In this document: piece after piece, positions 1 through 6,420 of the stretch
How the letters are laid out: the number at the start of each line of letters is the position of its first letter
Position numbering within the stretch: the stretch's first letter is position 1
DNA from: JANRIZ01 sp033764445
GTDB lineage: Bacteria > Verrucomicrobiota > Verrucomicrobiia > JAWXBN01
Length of the DNA: 10,531 nucleotides
Reading direction: 5' to 3'
Assembly (NCBI GenBank): GCA_033764445.1
Contig: JANRIZ010000110.1
Location: 1 to 10,531, forward strand
Notes under the pieces: model-generated
Told to the model about the DNA's origin: nothing
What the model saw: the letters and a program-made list of their open reading frames with translations, nothing else
The model's database searches: none
Program-made: the position numbers and the translations under genes

Positions 1-521
1 GCACCGGTCCGGGTCATTTCCGAGAGAATGTAATTGCAGGTGCCATTGACAATCCCGTGCAGGCTCAGAATACGATTGGCGACCAGCCCCTCATTGAGGG
101 CCTTGATGATCGGGATGCCTCCGGCCACACTGGCTTCGAAATAAATGGCGGTATTGTGTTTGCGGGCGAGGGCAAAGAGTTCCTCCCCATGTTCCGCCAG
201 CAGTGCCTTGTTGGCCGTAACAACAATTTTGCCGCCTTTTAATGCCTGGGACACCAGCTTCCGGGCCTCGGTGGTCCCACCCATGAGTTCAACCACAATC
301 TGAATGGAGTCATCAGCCACAATTTCCTGCCAAGTTTTTGCCCATAGCGGGGCGGCGATCGAAATGCCCCGCTTCTTGGTGCGGCTCCGGGCCAGGACCC
401 GGGTGACCCGGATCCGGTGTCCGATCCGTTCGGACAATAGCCTGCCGTTCCGTTCAAGGTGTTTAAAGACACCCTGTCCAACGGTTCCCAATCCGATCAA
501 GCCTACGTTTACTGTTTGCAC
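1..521 (-). CDS. hom: Homoserine dehydrogenase, N-terminal part (runs off the window)
   Basis: This enzyme reduces aspartate-4-semialdehyde to homoserine with NAD(P)H, the branch point to threonine and methionine in the cytoplasm. About 173 codons are present; the C-terminal catalytic remainder and any ACT domain lie beyond base 1. The N-terminus carries the Rossmann motif GLIGLGTVGQGV (residues 7-18, GxGxxG). Then come GGTTEARKL, TANKALLAEHGEELFALA and FEASVAGGIPIIKAL, and the family signature NGTCNYI at about residues 159-165. The start is a GTG at 519-521. An in-frame TGA three codons further upstream excludes a longer protein, and a GAGGA ribosome binding site sits 9 bases before the GTG. 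It is the last gene of the minus-strand run, about 100 bases after the cyclase gene, with no functional link to it. Identity is firm from the motifs; only the C-terminal architecture is unknown. Confidence 0.96.
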   Translation of the reverse strand, partial: MQTVNVGLIGLGTVGQGVFKHLERNGRLLSERIGHRIRVTRVLARSRTKKRGISIAAPLWAKTWQEIVADDSIQIVVELMGGTTEARKLVSQALKGGKIVVTANKALLAEHGEELFALARKHNTAIYFEASVAGGIPIIKALNEGLVANRILSLHGIVNGTCNYILSEMTRTG

Positions 522-550
522 CGTGCAAAATCCTCAGATTAAAGAAAGCC

Positions 551-571
551 CACGTTTCTACCGGGAACGTG
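551..571 (-). repeat. Inverted repeat in the hom leader
   Basis: CACGTT and AACGTG form perfect 6-bp arms around a 9-base spacer, about 30-50 bases upstream of the hom GTG start. On the minus strand the repeat is followed by a pyrimidine-rich stretch (GGGCTTTCTTT) with no proper T tract. It could be an operator, a weak transcript end for the cyclase gene, or chance. The symmetry is seen directly; any function is a guess. Confidence 0.3.
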
Positions 572-622
572 CGGGGGGCGCAATGTGAATTTTAATCCCG
601 GCCCTGATCCGAGAAGAAAGGC

Positions 623-2578
623 CTATTTGAACCGGGTCACATGTCCCCGCTCCCGAATCACCTTGTAGACCTTGATGGGTTTGGCCTTTCCCTTGACGGT
701 GACCTCCTCAAGCAACTCACACTCGAGCTGGTCCTTGACCTGGTCAAAGGTGGTTTCGGTGATGACAATGTCCGTGTCGTACTTGCGGGTCAACCCCTCC
801 ACCCGCGCCCCCAGGTTGACGGCGTCGCCGATGATCGTGTAGCTCATGAGCTGGCTCGAACCCATGTTGCCCACCAGCATCGGACCGGTGTTGATGCCCA
901 CGCCCATCTTCAACTCGGGTTTTCCCTCCGACTTCCATTTTTCCCTCAGTCGCGACAGCTCCCGCTGCATTTGCATCGCGGCCCGCACGGCCCGCAGGGC
1001 ATGGTCGGGCTGTTCCCGTGGCGCACTCCAAAAGGCCATGATCGCATCCCCGATGTATTTGTCGAGGGTGCCTTCGTGCTCAAAAATCACCGGGGTCAGG
1101 GAATCCAACGCCTCGTTGAGAATGGGCACCACATCCTCCGGCTCGTGCTGCTCGCAAAATGTCGTGAATCCCTGGATGTCCGAAAAGAGCACGGTCATTT
1201 CCCGGCGCACCCCGCCGAGCTTGAGCACCTTCGGATCGTCCAGAACCATATCCAGCACGTTTTTGGAAAGGTACCGGCCAAAGGTGGACCGGATTTGAAG
1301 TTTCTCCTTGGCTTCCTGAACCAACCGGATGGTGGTCTCCACAAAAATGACGGCCAATGCGGTCAGGACAGGCGCCACCACGGGCCACATCATGTTTGCT
1401 TTGGCAAAGGCCATCCAGAGCAGCCACACATAAAGACAGACCACTCCCAATGCCGTGGCCGCCCCGAACCGTGTCGGCAAAAATCGGGCCAGCCCAAAAA
1501 TCACCCCAAAAAACATCAGGCGGGCGGCCACATCCCAACCCAGGGACGGGGTCCTGATAAAGTCCCCGCTGAGGATCGTGGCCATGGCACTGCCAATGAC
1601 AGCCATTCCCGGACTGTTGGCATCCAACGGAGTCGGTAACACGTCCACGCCGGTGGCCGTGAAACCGACCAACACAATCGATCCGCCCATCCGCGATGCG
1701 AGCGACGGATTCCTGGGGTCCTCCGGTGTTTTGAGGACGGAATCCGCATCATTGTATTTGATCGGATTAAATCCAGCATACTTCGCACGAAAACTGATGG
1801 TCATCCGACCTTCGGCATCAATGGGGATTTTCACGGGCGGTCCGGCAGGGGGGGACAAAATGACAAACCGTCCCGGCTCCACCACCACCTTGTCGGGCGG
1901 CACATCCAGATACTCACACACCAATCGGAGAGCAAGGTGCGGCAACCATCGGTCTCCATTCCTGGAGACCAGGGGAATTCTTCGGGCCACTCCGTCGGCA
2001 TCCCGCGGCAAATCCACCTGGCCGGATTTGACATGGGGACGGAAAATGGGGGCGGGGAGGATCAACGGACCTTCCGGGGATTTTTTCCCGTCCCCGGAGG
2101 TATCTGCAAAACTGTTTTTTTCAATCCACTGCTTTTCCGGCTCCGGAGGATGCGGACCGAGAGCCACTTTTTCCTTCTCCTTCAACGCCGCGCCAAAGAC
2201 GATGGACGGATACTGGCTGAGTGCGGCGGCCAGCTTGAAATCGGCGGCAGGATCGCGTTCATCGGGCTCGGAAAACAGGACGTCATAGCCAACGGCCTTG
2301 GGCTTGAGCGGGGCCAGACGGAAGAGAAAATCCGCATGATAGTCCCGCGGCCAGGGCCAGCGACCCAACTGTTCAAGGGCCTGATCCCCAATGCCCAACA
2401 TCAGAATTTCCGGGGGGATTTTATCGGGTCTGACATTTTTTTGGAACCGAAAATCCACCGTCCGAAGCTCAAAAACCTTCAGCAGCTTGATTTGATCGAG
2501 CGCGAAACTCAGGGCGGTTGAACCAATGGCCACCGCCACCAGAACCAGAATATCCCTATAAGAAACCCTGGTTTTCAA
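623..2578 (-). CDS. CHASE2-domain class III adenylate cyclase (membrane sensor)
   Basis: A 651-residue transmembrane protein predicted to make cAMP from ATP in response to an extracytoplasmic signal. One N-terminal membrane segment (about residues 8-27) is followed by a large extracytoplasmic CHASE2 domain (about 35-335). Three more membrane segments (about 350-416) lead to a linker and a C-terminal cyclase domain (about 455-645). In the cyclase, D467 (FSDIQGF) and D511 (KYIGD) are the two metal-binding aspartates. K507 and T581 (SYTIIGD) sit where class IIIb adenylate cyclases place their adenine-selecting Lys and Thr. N588 and R592 are the transition-state Asn and Arg, so the site looks complete and ATP-specific. 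The start is a TTG at 2576-2578, needed to include the first membrane helix. It lies two codons after the fecR stop in the same frame and has only a poor ribosome binding site, so translational coupling is likely. Ligand and cAMP effector are unknown. Confidence 0.95.
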   Translation of the reverse strand: MKTRVSYRDILVLVAVAIGSTALSFALDQIKLLKVFELRTVDFRFQKNVRPDKIPPEILMLGIGDQALEQLGRWPWPRDYHADFLFRLAPLKPKAVGYDVLFSEPDERDPAADFKLAAALSQYPSIVFGAALKEKEKVALGPHPPEPEKQWIEKNSFADTSGDGKKSPEGPLILPAPIFRPHVKSGQVDLPRDADGVARRIPLVSRNGDRWLPHLALRLVCEYLDVPPDKVVVEPGRFVILSPPAGPPVKIPIDAEGRMTISFRAKYAGFNPIKYNDADSVLKTPEDPRNPSLASRMGGSIVLVGFTATGVDVLPTPLDANSPGMAVIGSAMATILSGDFIRTPSLGWDVAARLMFFGVIFGLARFLPTRFGAATALGVVCLYVWLLWMAFAKANMMWPVVAPVLTALAVIFVETTIRLVQEAKEKLQIRSTFGRYLSKNVLDMVLDDPKVLKLGGVRREMTVLFSDIQGFTTFCEQHEPEDVVPILNEALDSLTPVIFEHEGTLDKYIGDAIMAFWSAPREQPDHALRAVRAAMQMQRELSRLREKWKSEGKPELKMGVGINTGPMLVGNMGSSQLMSYTIIGDAVNLGARVEGLTRKYDTDIVITETTFDQVKDQLECELLEEVTVKGKAKPIKVYKVIRERGHVTRFK

Positions 2579-2584
2579 ATTCCG

Positions 2585-3460
2585 CTAAGGTAGGGCTGGC
2601 GACGCCGGAGGGTTGGAAATCGACTGGGTATCAATCAACTGGCCGGGAGGTTTGTCAAAAATGCCAATCGGCGGACCGCCAGGAAAATTAGAGCCGGTAC
2701 CCAACAGAAGAATGATGGTGTCTCCAAACTGCTCCATGGATTGGAAGGGATTGGGTTGGAGAATCAAAATGTCGTCCTTGCTATCCGAAGGAATCAGGAT
2801 CAGCGCCTGGCCCTTGGCGGCATCCTCGGCTCCCTTGAAATCAAACAGCGCCCGCACCACCTCCGTGGGAAAGTCTGCGGCGGACTTGATGTCAAAGGCT
2901 CCCTGAATGACCACCCCGGGAAGCGGAGTCCATTTGACCATTCCTTCCTTCGTGAAAACGAGCACCTTGCAGGAACGATACACCCCGGCAACCGTTTTGG
3001 AAATGCTGCCACCGCGATCCTGCACCATCACAAAAATCTGCGTTCCACGCACCGCACCGACCGCCAAGGGGGTCTCCACCTCAAACTTGGAACCTTCCTT
3101 CTGCTTCTGCACATTGCCCATCATGGTTCCCTTTTCAATCCGAATCATGGTTTCAGTCTCGCCACTCTGGGCGATCTCGCTCTTTTTAAGGGTAATCAAA
3201 GTCTTGGGCTTGACCTGAACCACGGTAAACGAAGTGCCCTGCTGCAGTATCAAATTGCCATCCGCCCCGGTGACAATCACCGCTCCGGGAGGCAGGTCCA
3301 TCCCGGGAGTCACCTTCTGTTTGGCATCCTTTTCGGCAAACCCAAAACGCACATCACCCTCAACGGCAATGGCCTTGAATTTGTTCAAGTCTGCAAAGGC
3401 ATTTGTCGTGCCCCACGCACAGAGAGTGATGCTCAACAGGCAAATCTGGATGTTTTTCAT
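2585..3460 (-). CDS. Secreted FecR-domain protein paired with the cyclase
   Basis: A 291-residue exported protein. A signal peptide (basic start, hydrophobic core ICLLSITLCAWG) probably ends after AFA at residue 23. A FecR-type beta domain follows, with the hallmark stretch FEVETPLAVGAVRGTQIFV (residues 126-144). The C-terminal 60 residues are Pro/Gly-rich (for example NFPGGPPIGIFDKPPGQ) and probably unstructured. It lacks the membrane helix and N-terminal anti-sigma segment of true FecR, and there is no ECF sigma factor or TonB receptor nearby, so iron signalling is unlikely. Its position two codons before the CHASE2 cyclase suggests that it binds or regulates the extracytoplasmic sensor domain; this is inference. 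It starts 84 bases after obgE at an ATG with no clear Shine-Dalgarno sequence. Domain assignment is solid, the role is not. Confidence 0.88.
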   Translation of the reverse strand: MKNIQICLLSITLCAWGTTNAFADLNKFKAIAVEGDVRFGFAEKDAKQKVTPGMDLPPGAVIVTGADGNLILQQGTSFTVVQVKPKTLITLKKSEIAQSGETETMIRIEKGTMMGNVQKQKEGSKFEVETPLAVGAVRGTQIFVMVQDRGGSISKTVAGVYRSCKVLVFTKEGMVKWTPLPGVVIQGAFDIKSAADFPTEVVRALFDFKGAEDAAKGQALILIPSDSKDDILILQPNPFQSMEQFGDTIILLLGTGSNFPGGPPIGIFDKPPGQLIDTQSISNPPASPALP

Positions 3461-3521
3461 ATGAGATACACTTTTTTTCCGGGCAAAATGAGCTTTGAGT
3501 CTAGCATTTTCCCGAGACAGA

Positions 3522-3535
3522 CTTAATAAATTAAG
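3522..3535. repeat. AT-rich palindrome between obgE and fecR
   Basis: CTTAAT-AA-ATTAAG is a perfect 6-bp inverted repeat, 10-23 bases past the obgE stop and about 60 bases before the fecR start. It sits in an AT-rich patch and has no adjacent T tract that would make it a convincing terminator. It might be a regulator site for the fecR-cyclase pair. Confidence 0.3.
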
Positions 3536-3544
3536 AGAAAACTA

Positions 3545-4729
3545 TCATTTTTTGGAATTCTTGTAAATAAAATTGTAAATTTCCCCTTTCAACATTTCTG
3601 TGCCAGTCCTCTCCAACGCGGAAACAGGGATCACTTTTAATCGGCATATTTTCTTAAAATCTGACAGAAACTCCTCCGCACCAGGCATATCCATTTTATT
3701 CGCCACAACAATGGCCTTCTTTTTGGCCAGTTCAGAACTGTATAATTTCAGTTCCTTGCGAACCTGGGCAAAATCCTCCCACGGTTTCCGTCCCTCGCTC
3801 CCCGCCATATCCACAACAAACAACAACATCTTACACCTTTCAATGTGTCTTAAAAATTCATGGCCCAGACCGATGTTGTCATGGGCCCCTTCAATCAAAC
3901 CCGGAATGTCGGCAATCATGATCTTTTTGAAGTTGTCAAATTCCAACGTCCCAATGATCGGATTGAGCGTGGTAAACGGATACGCGGCGATTTTGGGCTT
4001 GGCATTCGAAAGTCGGGATAAAAGGGTCGATTTGCCGGCATTGGGGTATCCGACCAGACCCACATCGGCGATGGACTTGACCACCAACCAGTAAATGCCC
4101 GCCTCACCGTCCCGCCCAAATTCAAACTCCCGCGGGGTCCGGTGCGAGGGGCTTTTCCAATGGACGTTTCCCCGTCCTCCCTTTCCGCCTTTGCACAGGG
4201 TCACCCGCGTCCCGGCTTCCACCAAATCCATGAAGATCGGGGCTTCCCGGTCCCACGGATACTTTTTTGCCCCTTCGGCCGGTGATTCCGCGGTCTCCTC
4301 GGAAGCCAATTCGTCCATTGTCTCGGCGGCCACAACCTCTGCGGGAACCACCACATCGTCGCGACGGACGGGCAGATCATAAGGGTCATGTGTATGCAGC
4401 ACCTTCTGGGTCCGAAGTTGTTCGGCATTGTCGGCAATCCTGTAAATGACCGTGCCGGGGGGGACTTTCAACACAACATCCCGCCCATTTTTGCCATGCA
4501 TTTGGGCGCCCTTGCCATGCCCGCCCTCCGGTGCCCGGATGTGGGGCTGGAACTTGAAATCATTGAGGTTATTGACGGCGGCATCCACCTCCAGAATGAT
4601 GTTCCCCCCATTGCCGCCATCCCCCCCATCGGGTCCGCCCTTGGGCACAAAGGTTTCACGGCGAAAACTGTGGCTGCCGTTGCCCCCCCGTCCGGCCCGG
4701 GCATGTATCAGTACTTTGTCGGTAAACAT
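3545..4729 (-). CDS. obgE: Ribosome-assembly GTPase Obg/CgtA
   Basis: An essential cytoplasmic GTPase that binds the large ribosomal subunit, acts in its maturation and links growth to nucleotide pools. The 394 residues contain the glycine-rich Obg fold (about 1-220, with FVPKGGPDGGDGGNGGN) followed by the G domain. Visible G motifs are the P-loop GYPNAGKS (227-234), switch I YPFTTLNP (250-257), DIPGLIEGA (274-282), NKMD (344-347) and SAL (370-372). There is no long C-terminal extension. The Obg domain carries an extra segment of roughly 55-60 residues (about 100-165, acidic and Ala/Glu-rich) between GTVIY and the conserved KGGKGGRGN, absent from E. coli Obg. The start is ATG with a good GAGGAAGGA ribosome binding site 6 bases upstream. 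It follows rplU-rpmA in the usual operon order but lies behind a terminator-like hairpin. The 3' third is more AT-rich than the 5' part. Confidence 0.98.
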   Translation of the reverse strand: MFTDKVLIHARAGRGGNGSHSFRRETFVPKGGPDGGDGGNGGNIILEVDAAVNNLNDFKFQPHIRAPEGGHGKGAQMHGKNGRDVVLKVPPGTVIYRIADNAEQLRTQKVLHTHDPYDLPVRRDDVVVPAEVVAAETMDELASEETAESPAEGAKKYPWDREAPIFMDLVEAGTRVTLCKGGKGGRGNVHWKSPSHRTPREFEFGRDGEAGIYWLVVKSIADVGLVGYPNAGKSTLLSRLSNAKPKIAAYPFTTLNPIIGTLEFDNFKKIMIADIPGLIEGAHDNIGLGHEFLRHIERCKMLLFVVDMAGSEGRKPWEDFAQVRKELKLYSSELAKKKAIVVANKMDMPGAEEFLSDFKKICRLKVIPVSALERTGTEMLKGEIYNFIYKNSKK

Positions 4730-4749
4730 GTGCGGTCCTTCCTCAGTTC

Positions 4750-4791
4750 AAAAACAAAAACGGCTTTCCCTGCCGAGGCCGGAAAAGCCGT
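4750..4791 (-). terminator. Intrinsic terminator/attenuator between rpmA and obgE
   Basis: Read on the minus strand, ACGGCTTTTCC (4791-4781) pairs with GGAAAGCCGT (4769-4760), with one bulged base and an 11-base GC-rich loop. It is followed directly by TTTTGTTTTTG. This is the standard hairpin plus U-tract. It lies just before the obgE ribosome binding site, so obgE is probably transcribed by partial read-through or from its own promoter. Confidence 0.8.
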
Positions 4792-4837
4792 GTTCAATCC
4801 ATTCGGGGAACCCACAGGGGCCCCGGTCGTGCTGCCC

Positions 4838-5095
4838 TCAAATCTTGGCGTCGGCCGCCACCACATTGACCCGTTTTCCCTGGCGGTCAAACTTCACCAC
4901 GCCGTCGACCAGTGAAAAAATGGTGTAATCCCGCCCCAGCCCGACGTTCCGCCCGGGGGCGAACACGGTGCCGCGCTGACGCACAATGATGCTGCCGGCG
5001 GTGACGGATTCCCCGCCAAAACATTTCACCCCAAGCCGTTTGCTGATGCTGTCGCGTCCGTTGCGAGAGGAACCCTGTCCCTTTTTATGTGCCAT
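4838..5095 (-). CDS. rpmA: 50S ribosomal protein L27
   Basis: An 85-residue protein of the large subunit whose N-terminal tail reaches the peptidyl-transferase centre and helps position tRNA. It begins directly with AHKKGQGSSRNGRDS, so it lacks the cleaved N-terminal extension known from Firmicutes and is usable without processing. The conserved core GVKCFGGESVTAGSIIVRQRG and the GRNVGLGRDYTIFSL segment are present, and the length is normal. The ATG is preceded by AAGGAG at 9 bases. It lies 42 bases downstream of rplU, the usual order. Confidence 0.98.
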   Translation of the reverse strand: MAHKKGQGSSRNGRDSISKRLGVKCFGGESVTAGSIIVRQRGTVFAPGRNVGLGRDYTIFSLVDGVVKFDRQGKRVNVVAADAKI

Positions 5096-5137
5096 AACCT
5101 GTTTCTCCTTTGGATTTCTGTGTGTGTCCTGGCTGTC

Positions 5138-5458
5138 CTAGCCCTTGATGGAGGTGATTTTGACCTTGGTCAGCCGCTGCCGGTGACCGACGGTGCGATG
5201 ATATCCCTCACGCCGACGAAATTTGTAGGCCAGCACCTTCGGAGCCTTCATCTCCGCCTCAACCACCTCGGCGGTCACACTGGCTCCCTTGACCACGGGC
5301 TGGCCAACGGTGACTTTCGCCCCGTCTCCCACCAGCAACACGTCTTCAAATTTGAATGACTTGCCCGCTTCAACTTCATTCAGAAGCTCCACCGAGAGAA
5401 TGTCTCCCTCGGCAACACGGTATTGTTTGTTTCCTGTCCGAATCACTGCGTAACTCAT
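5138..5458 (-). CDS. rplU: 50S ribosomal protein L21
   Basis: A 106-residue large-subunit protein that binds 23S rRNA. It starts MSYAVIRTGNKQYRV and ends with the family-typical KFRRREGYHRTVGHRQ and TKVKITSIKG, with the same overall length as E. coli L21 (103). The reading frame stays open 45 codons further upstream (to 5593). That extension has no ribosomal similarity and would exceed the family length, and a good AAAGGA ribosome binding site lies just before the ATG at 5456-5458, so the short start is used. It is the first gene of the rplU-rpmA-(obgE) operon. Confidence 0.97.
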   Translation of the reverse strand: MSYAVIRTGNKQYRVAEGDILSVELLNEVEAGKSFKFEDVLLVGDGAKVTVGQPVVKGASVTAEVVEAEMKAPKVLAYKFRRREGYHRTVGHRQRLTKVKITSIKG

Positions 5459-5491
5459 AGGTTTCCTTTCACTTTCAAAAAAGAGCCCGCT

Positions 5492-5519
5492 AACATGCCA
5501 AATTTGCCTGGAATGACAA
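5492..5519 (-). promoter_or_regulatory. Weak sigma-70-like promoter candidate for rplU
   Basis: On the minus strand TTGTCA (5519-5514) is followed after 16 bases by CATGTT (5497-5492). The -35 box is good (5/6) but the -10 box poor (3/6). The position, about 35 bases upstream of the rplU start, is plausible for the ribosomal operon. Confidence 0.25.
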
Positions 5520-5638
5520 GAAGGAATTTTGACAAACTTGCAATCCTCGCCACCGCAACTCCGGAAGCCCCTCTTTTCGCCTTCGCTCACCACCCCTTAC
5601 CGGCCTCCCACAGGCTCTCACAAGCCCCCTCAGATTCT

Positions 5639-5678
5639 TGACTCATTTATTGGGACAAATTTTCTCTAAATTGAGTCA
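5639..5678. promoter_or_regulatory. TGACTCA/TGAGTCA inverted repeat, candidate upstream activating sequence
   Basis: TGACTCA (5639-5645) and its exact complement TGAGTCA (5672-5678) are separated by 26 bases, so the centres are 33 bases apart, about three helical turns. The flanking TTT and AAA partly extend the symmetry. The centre lies about 119 bases upstream of the start point predicted for the sigma-54-type promoter of hsp20, the usual distance for an enhancer-binding protein. It does not match the CIRCE heat-shock operator. Function is inferred. Confidence 0.45.
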
Positions 5679-5750
5679 TATTATCTCTTTTTTTAGACAA
5701 AACAAATTCTTTTATTATTCACTACAAATAACTTATGTAATTTCAATGTC

Positions 5751-5766
5751 TGGCACGTTCAATGCA
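5751..5766 (+). promoter_or_regulatory. Sigma-54 (-24/-12) promoter for hsp20
   Basis: TGGCACG-TTCA-ATGCA matches the RpoN consensus TGGCACG-N4-TTGC(A/T) with one mismatch. The invariant GG (5752-5753) and GC (5764-5765) are separated by exactly 10 bases. The predicted start point is near 5777, leaving a leader of about 50 bases before the hsp20 ATG at 5828. No convincing sigma-70 boxes are seen nearby. Confidence 0.65.
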
Positions 5767-5827
5767 CTTCTAGTCGTTGTCGGTAAAAACACAAAATTTA
5801 AAACCAACAAACAAAAGGAAAAACATC

Positions 5828-6253
5828 ATGAATACACTGACCCATTGGAATCCGTTCCGCGAAATGGAAAACCTGCTGGGACTGGCAAACCGTCCCTACA
5901 CAAAATCCGACCGGACTCTCGCGGATTGGGCCCCCCTGACGGATATCGTCGAGGACGAAAAACAGTTCCTCATCAAACTGGAACTGCCCGAAATCCGCAA
6001 AGACGATGTGAAGGTCACCATCCACGAGGGTGTGCTGACCATCCGCGGGGAGCGGAAGTTCGAAAATGAGGAGAAAAACAAAAAGTACCACCGCATCGAA
6101 CGCGCCTACGGAAGTTTCGAGCGCAGTTTCGCCCTGCCGGAAACGGCGGATGAAAAAACCATCAAGGCCGACTTCAAGGACGGCGTTCTCAATGTCACCA
6201 TCGGCAAGGCCGAAGTGGTCGCCCCCAAACAAATCGAGGTCAAAGTCTCGTAA
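5828..6253 (+). CDS. Hsp20/alpha-crystallin small heat-shock protein
   Basis: An ATP-independent holdase that binds unfolding proteins in the cytoplasm and keeps them soluble for refolding. It has 141 residues: a short N-terminal arm starting MNTLTHWNPFREMENLL, an alpha-crystallin domain (about 34-128) with LELPEIRKDDVKV, GVLTIRGER and FKDGVLNVTIGK, and a C-terminal I-x-V motif (IEV, 136-138) used for oligomer contacts. The ATG at 5828 has an AAGGA ribosome binding site 8 bases upstream. A longer reading from a TTG at 5777 would include the leader and is not supported. A strong terminator follows the stop, so it is probably monocistronic. Its control region looks sigma-54 dependent; a sigma-54 promoter is also known for E. 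coli ibpB. Confidence 0.97.
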   Translation: MNTLTHWNPFREMENLLGLANRPYTKSDRTLADWAPLTDIVEDEKQFLIKLELPEIRKDDVKVTIHEGVLTIRGERKFENEEKNKKYHRIERAYGSFERSFALPETADEKTIKADFKDGVLNVTIGKAEVVAPKQIEVKVS

Positions 6254-6286
6254 TCGGCCCCTGCGGCCAGGAGGACCACCGACGGA

Positions 6287-6322
6287 CCCGGGGAGAAACC
6301 CTCCCCGGGCCGTTGTTTTTTT
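6287..6322 (+). terminator. Intrinsic terminator of hsp20
   Basis: CCCGGGGAG (6287-6295) and CTCCCCGGG (6301-6309) form a perfect 9-bp GC-rich stem with a 5-base AAACC loop. CCGTTG and seven T residues (6316-6322) follow. It lies 33 bases after the hsp20 stop and separates it from degQ. Confidence 0.92.
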
Positions 6323-6420
6323 GCATGACGGTCGGGGGAACAAAACTTCCATCCGTGTTTGCTGTTGTACTTGCACACAACCAGCTCTAACGTGACCTCC
6401 AACCGCCCGGCCTCCACCCC

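Larger units (their letters stand above)
5459..5827. other. 369-base divergent intergenic region rplU / hsp20
   Basis: No gene is seen here. The half near rplU is of average composition and must contain the ribosomal operon promoter. From about 5634 to 5830 the sequence becomes strikingly AT-rich with long T and A runs. It contains the inverted repeat (5639-5678), the sigma-54-like promoter (5751-5766) and the hsp20 leader, listed separately. Confidence 0.85.

Noticed and set aside
561..601. CCGGGA/TCCCGG pairing as a terminator after the cyclase
   Set aside because: The arms are 6 bp with a 29-base loop and no following T tract, and they compete with the tighter CACGTT/AACGTG repeat.
641..1639. 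Open frame of 332 codons on the plus strand
   Set aside because: It lies opposite the cyclase domain, whose catalytic motifs are all intact on the minus strand. It is compositional shadow with no recognisable domain.
2585..3460. FecR as part of an iron-dicitrate sigma/anti-sigma system
   Set aside because: There is no ECF sigma factor, TonB receptor or transmembrane anti-sigma segment. The protein is a plain secreted FecR-domain protein next to a cyclase.
5459..5593. 45-codon upstream extension of L21
   Set aside because: It makes the protein far longer than the family, has no similarity, and a good ribosome binding site marks the internal ATG at 5458.
5639..5678. CIRCE (HrcA) heat-shock operator
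   Set aside because: CIRCE is TTAGCACTC-N9-GAGTGCTAA. The repeat here has different arms and a 26-base spacer.
5777..5827. Upstream TTG start for Hsp20
   Set aside because: The extra 17 residues are encoded by the AT-rich leader. The ATG at 5828 has a proper ribosome binding site and a normal Hsp20 N-terminus, and 5777 is the predicted transcription start itself.
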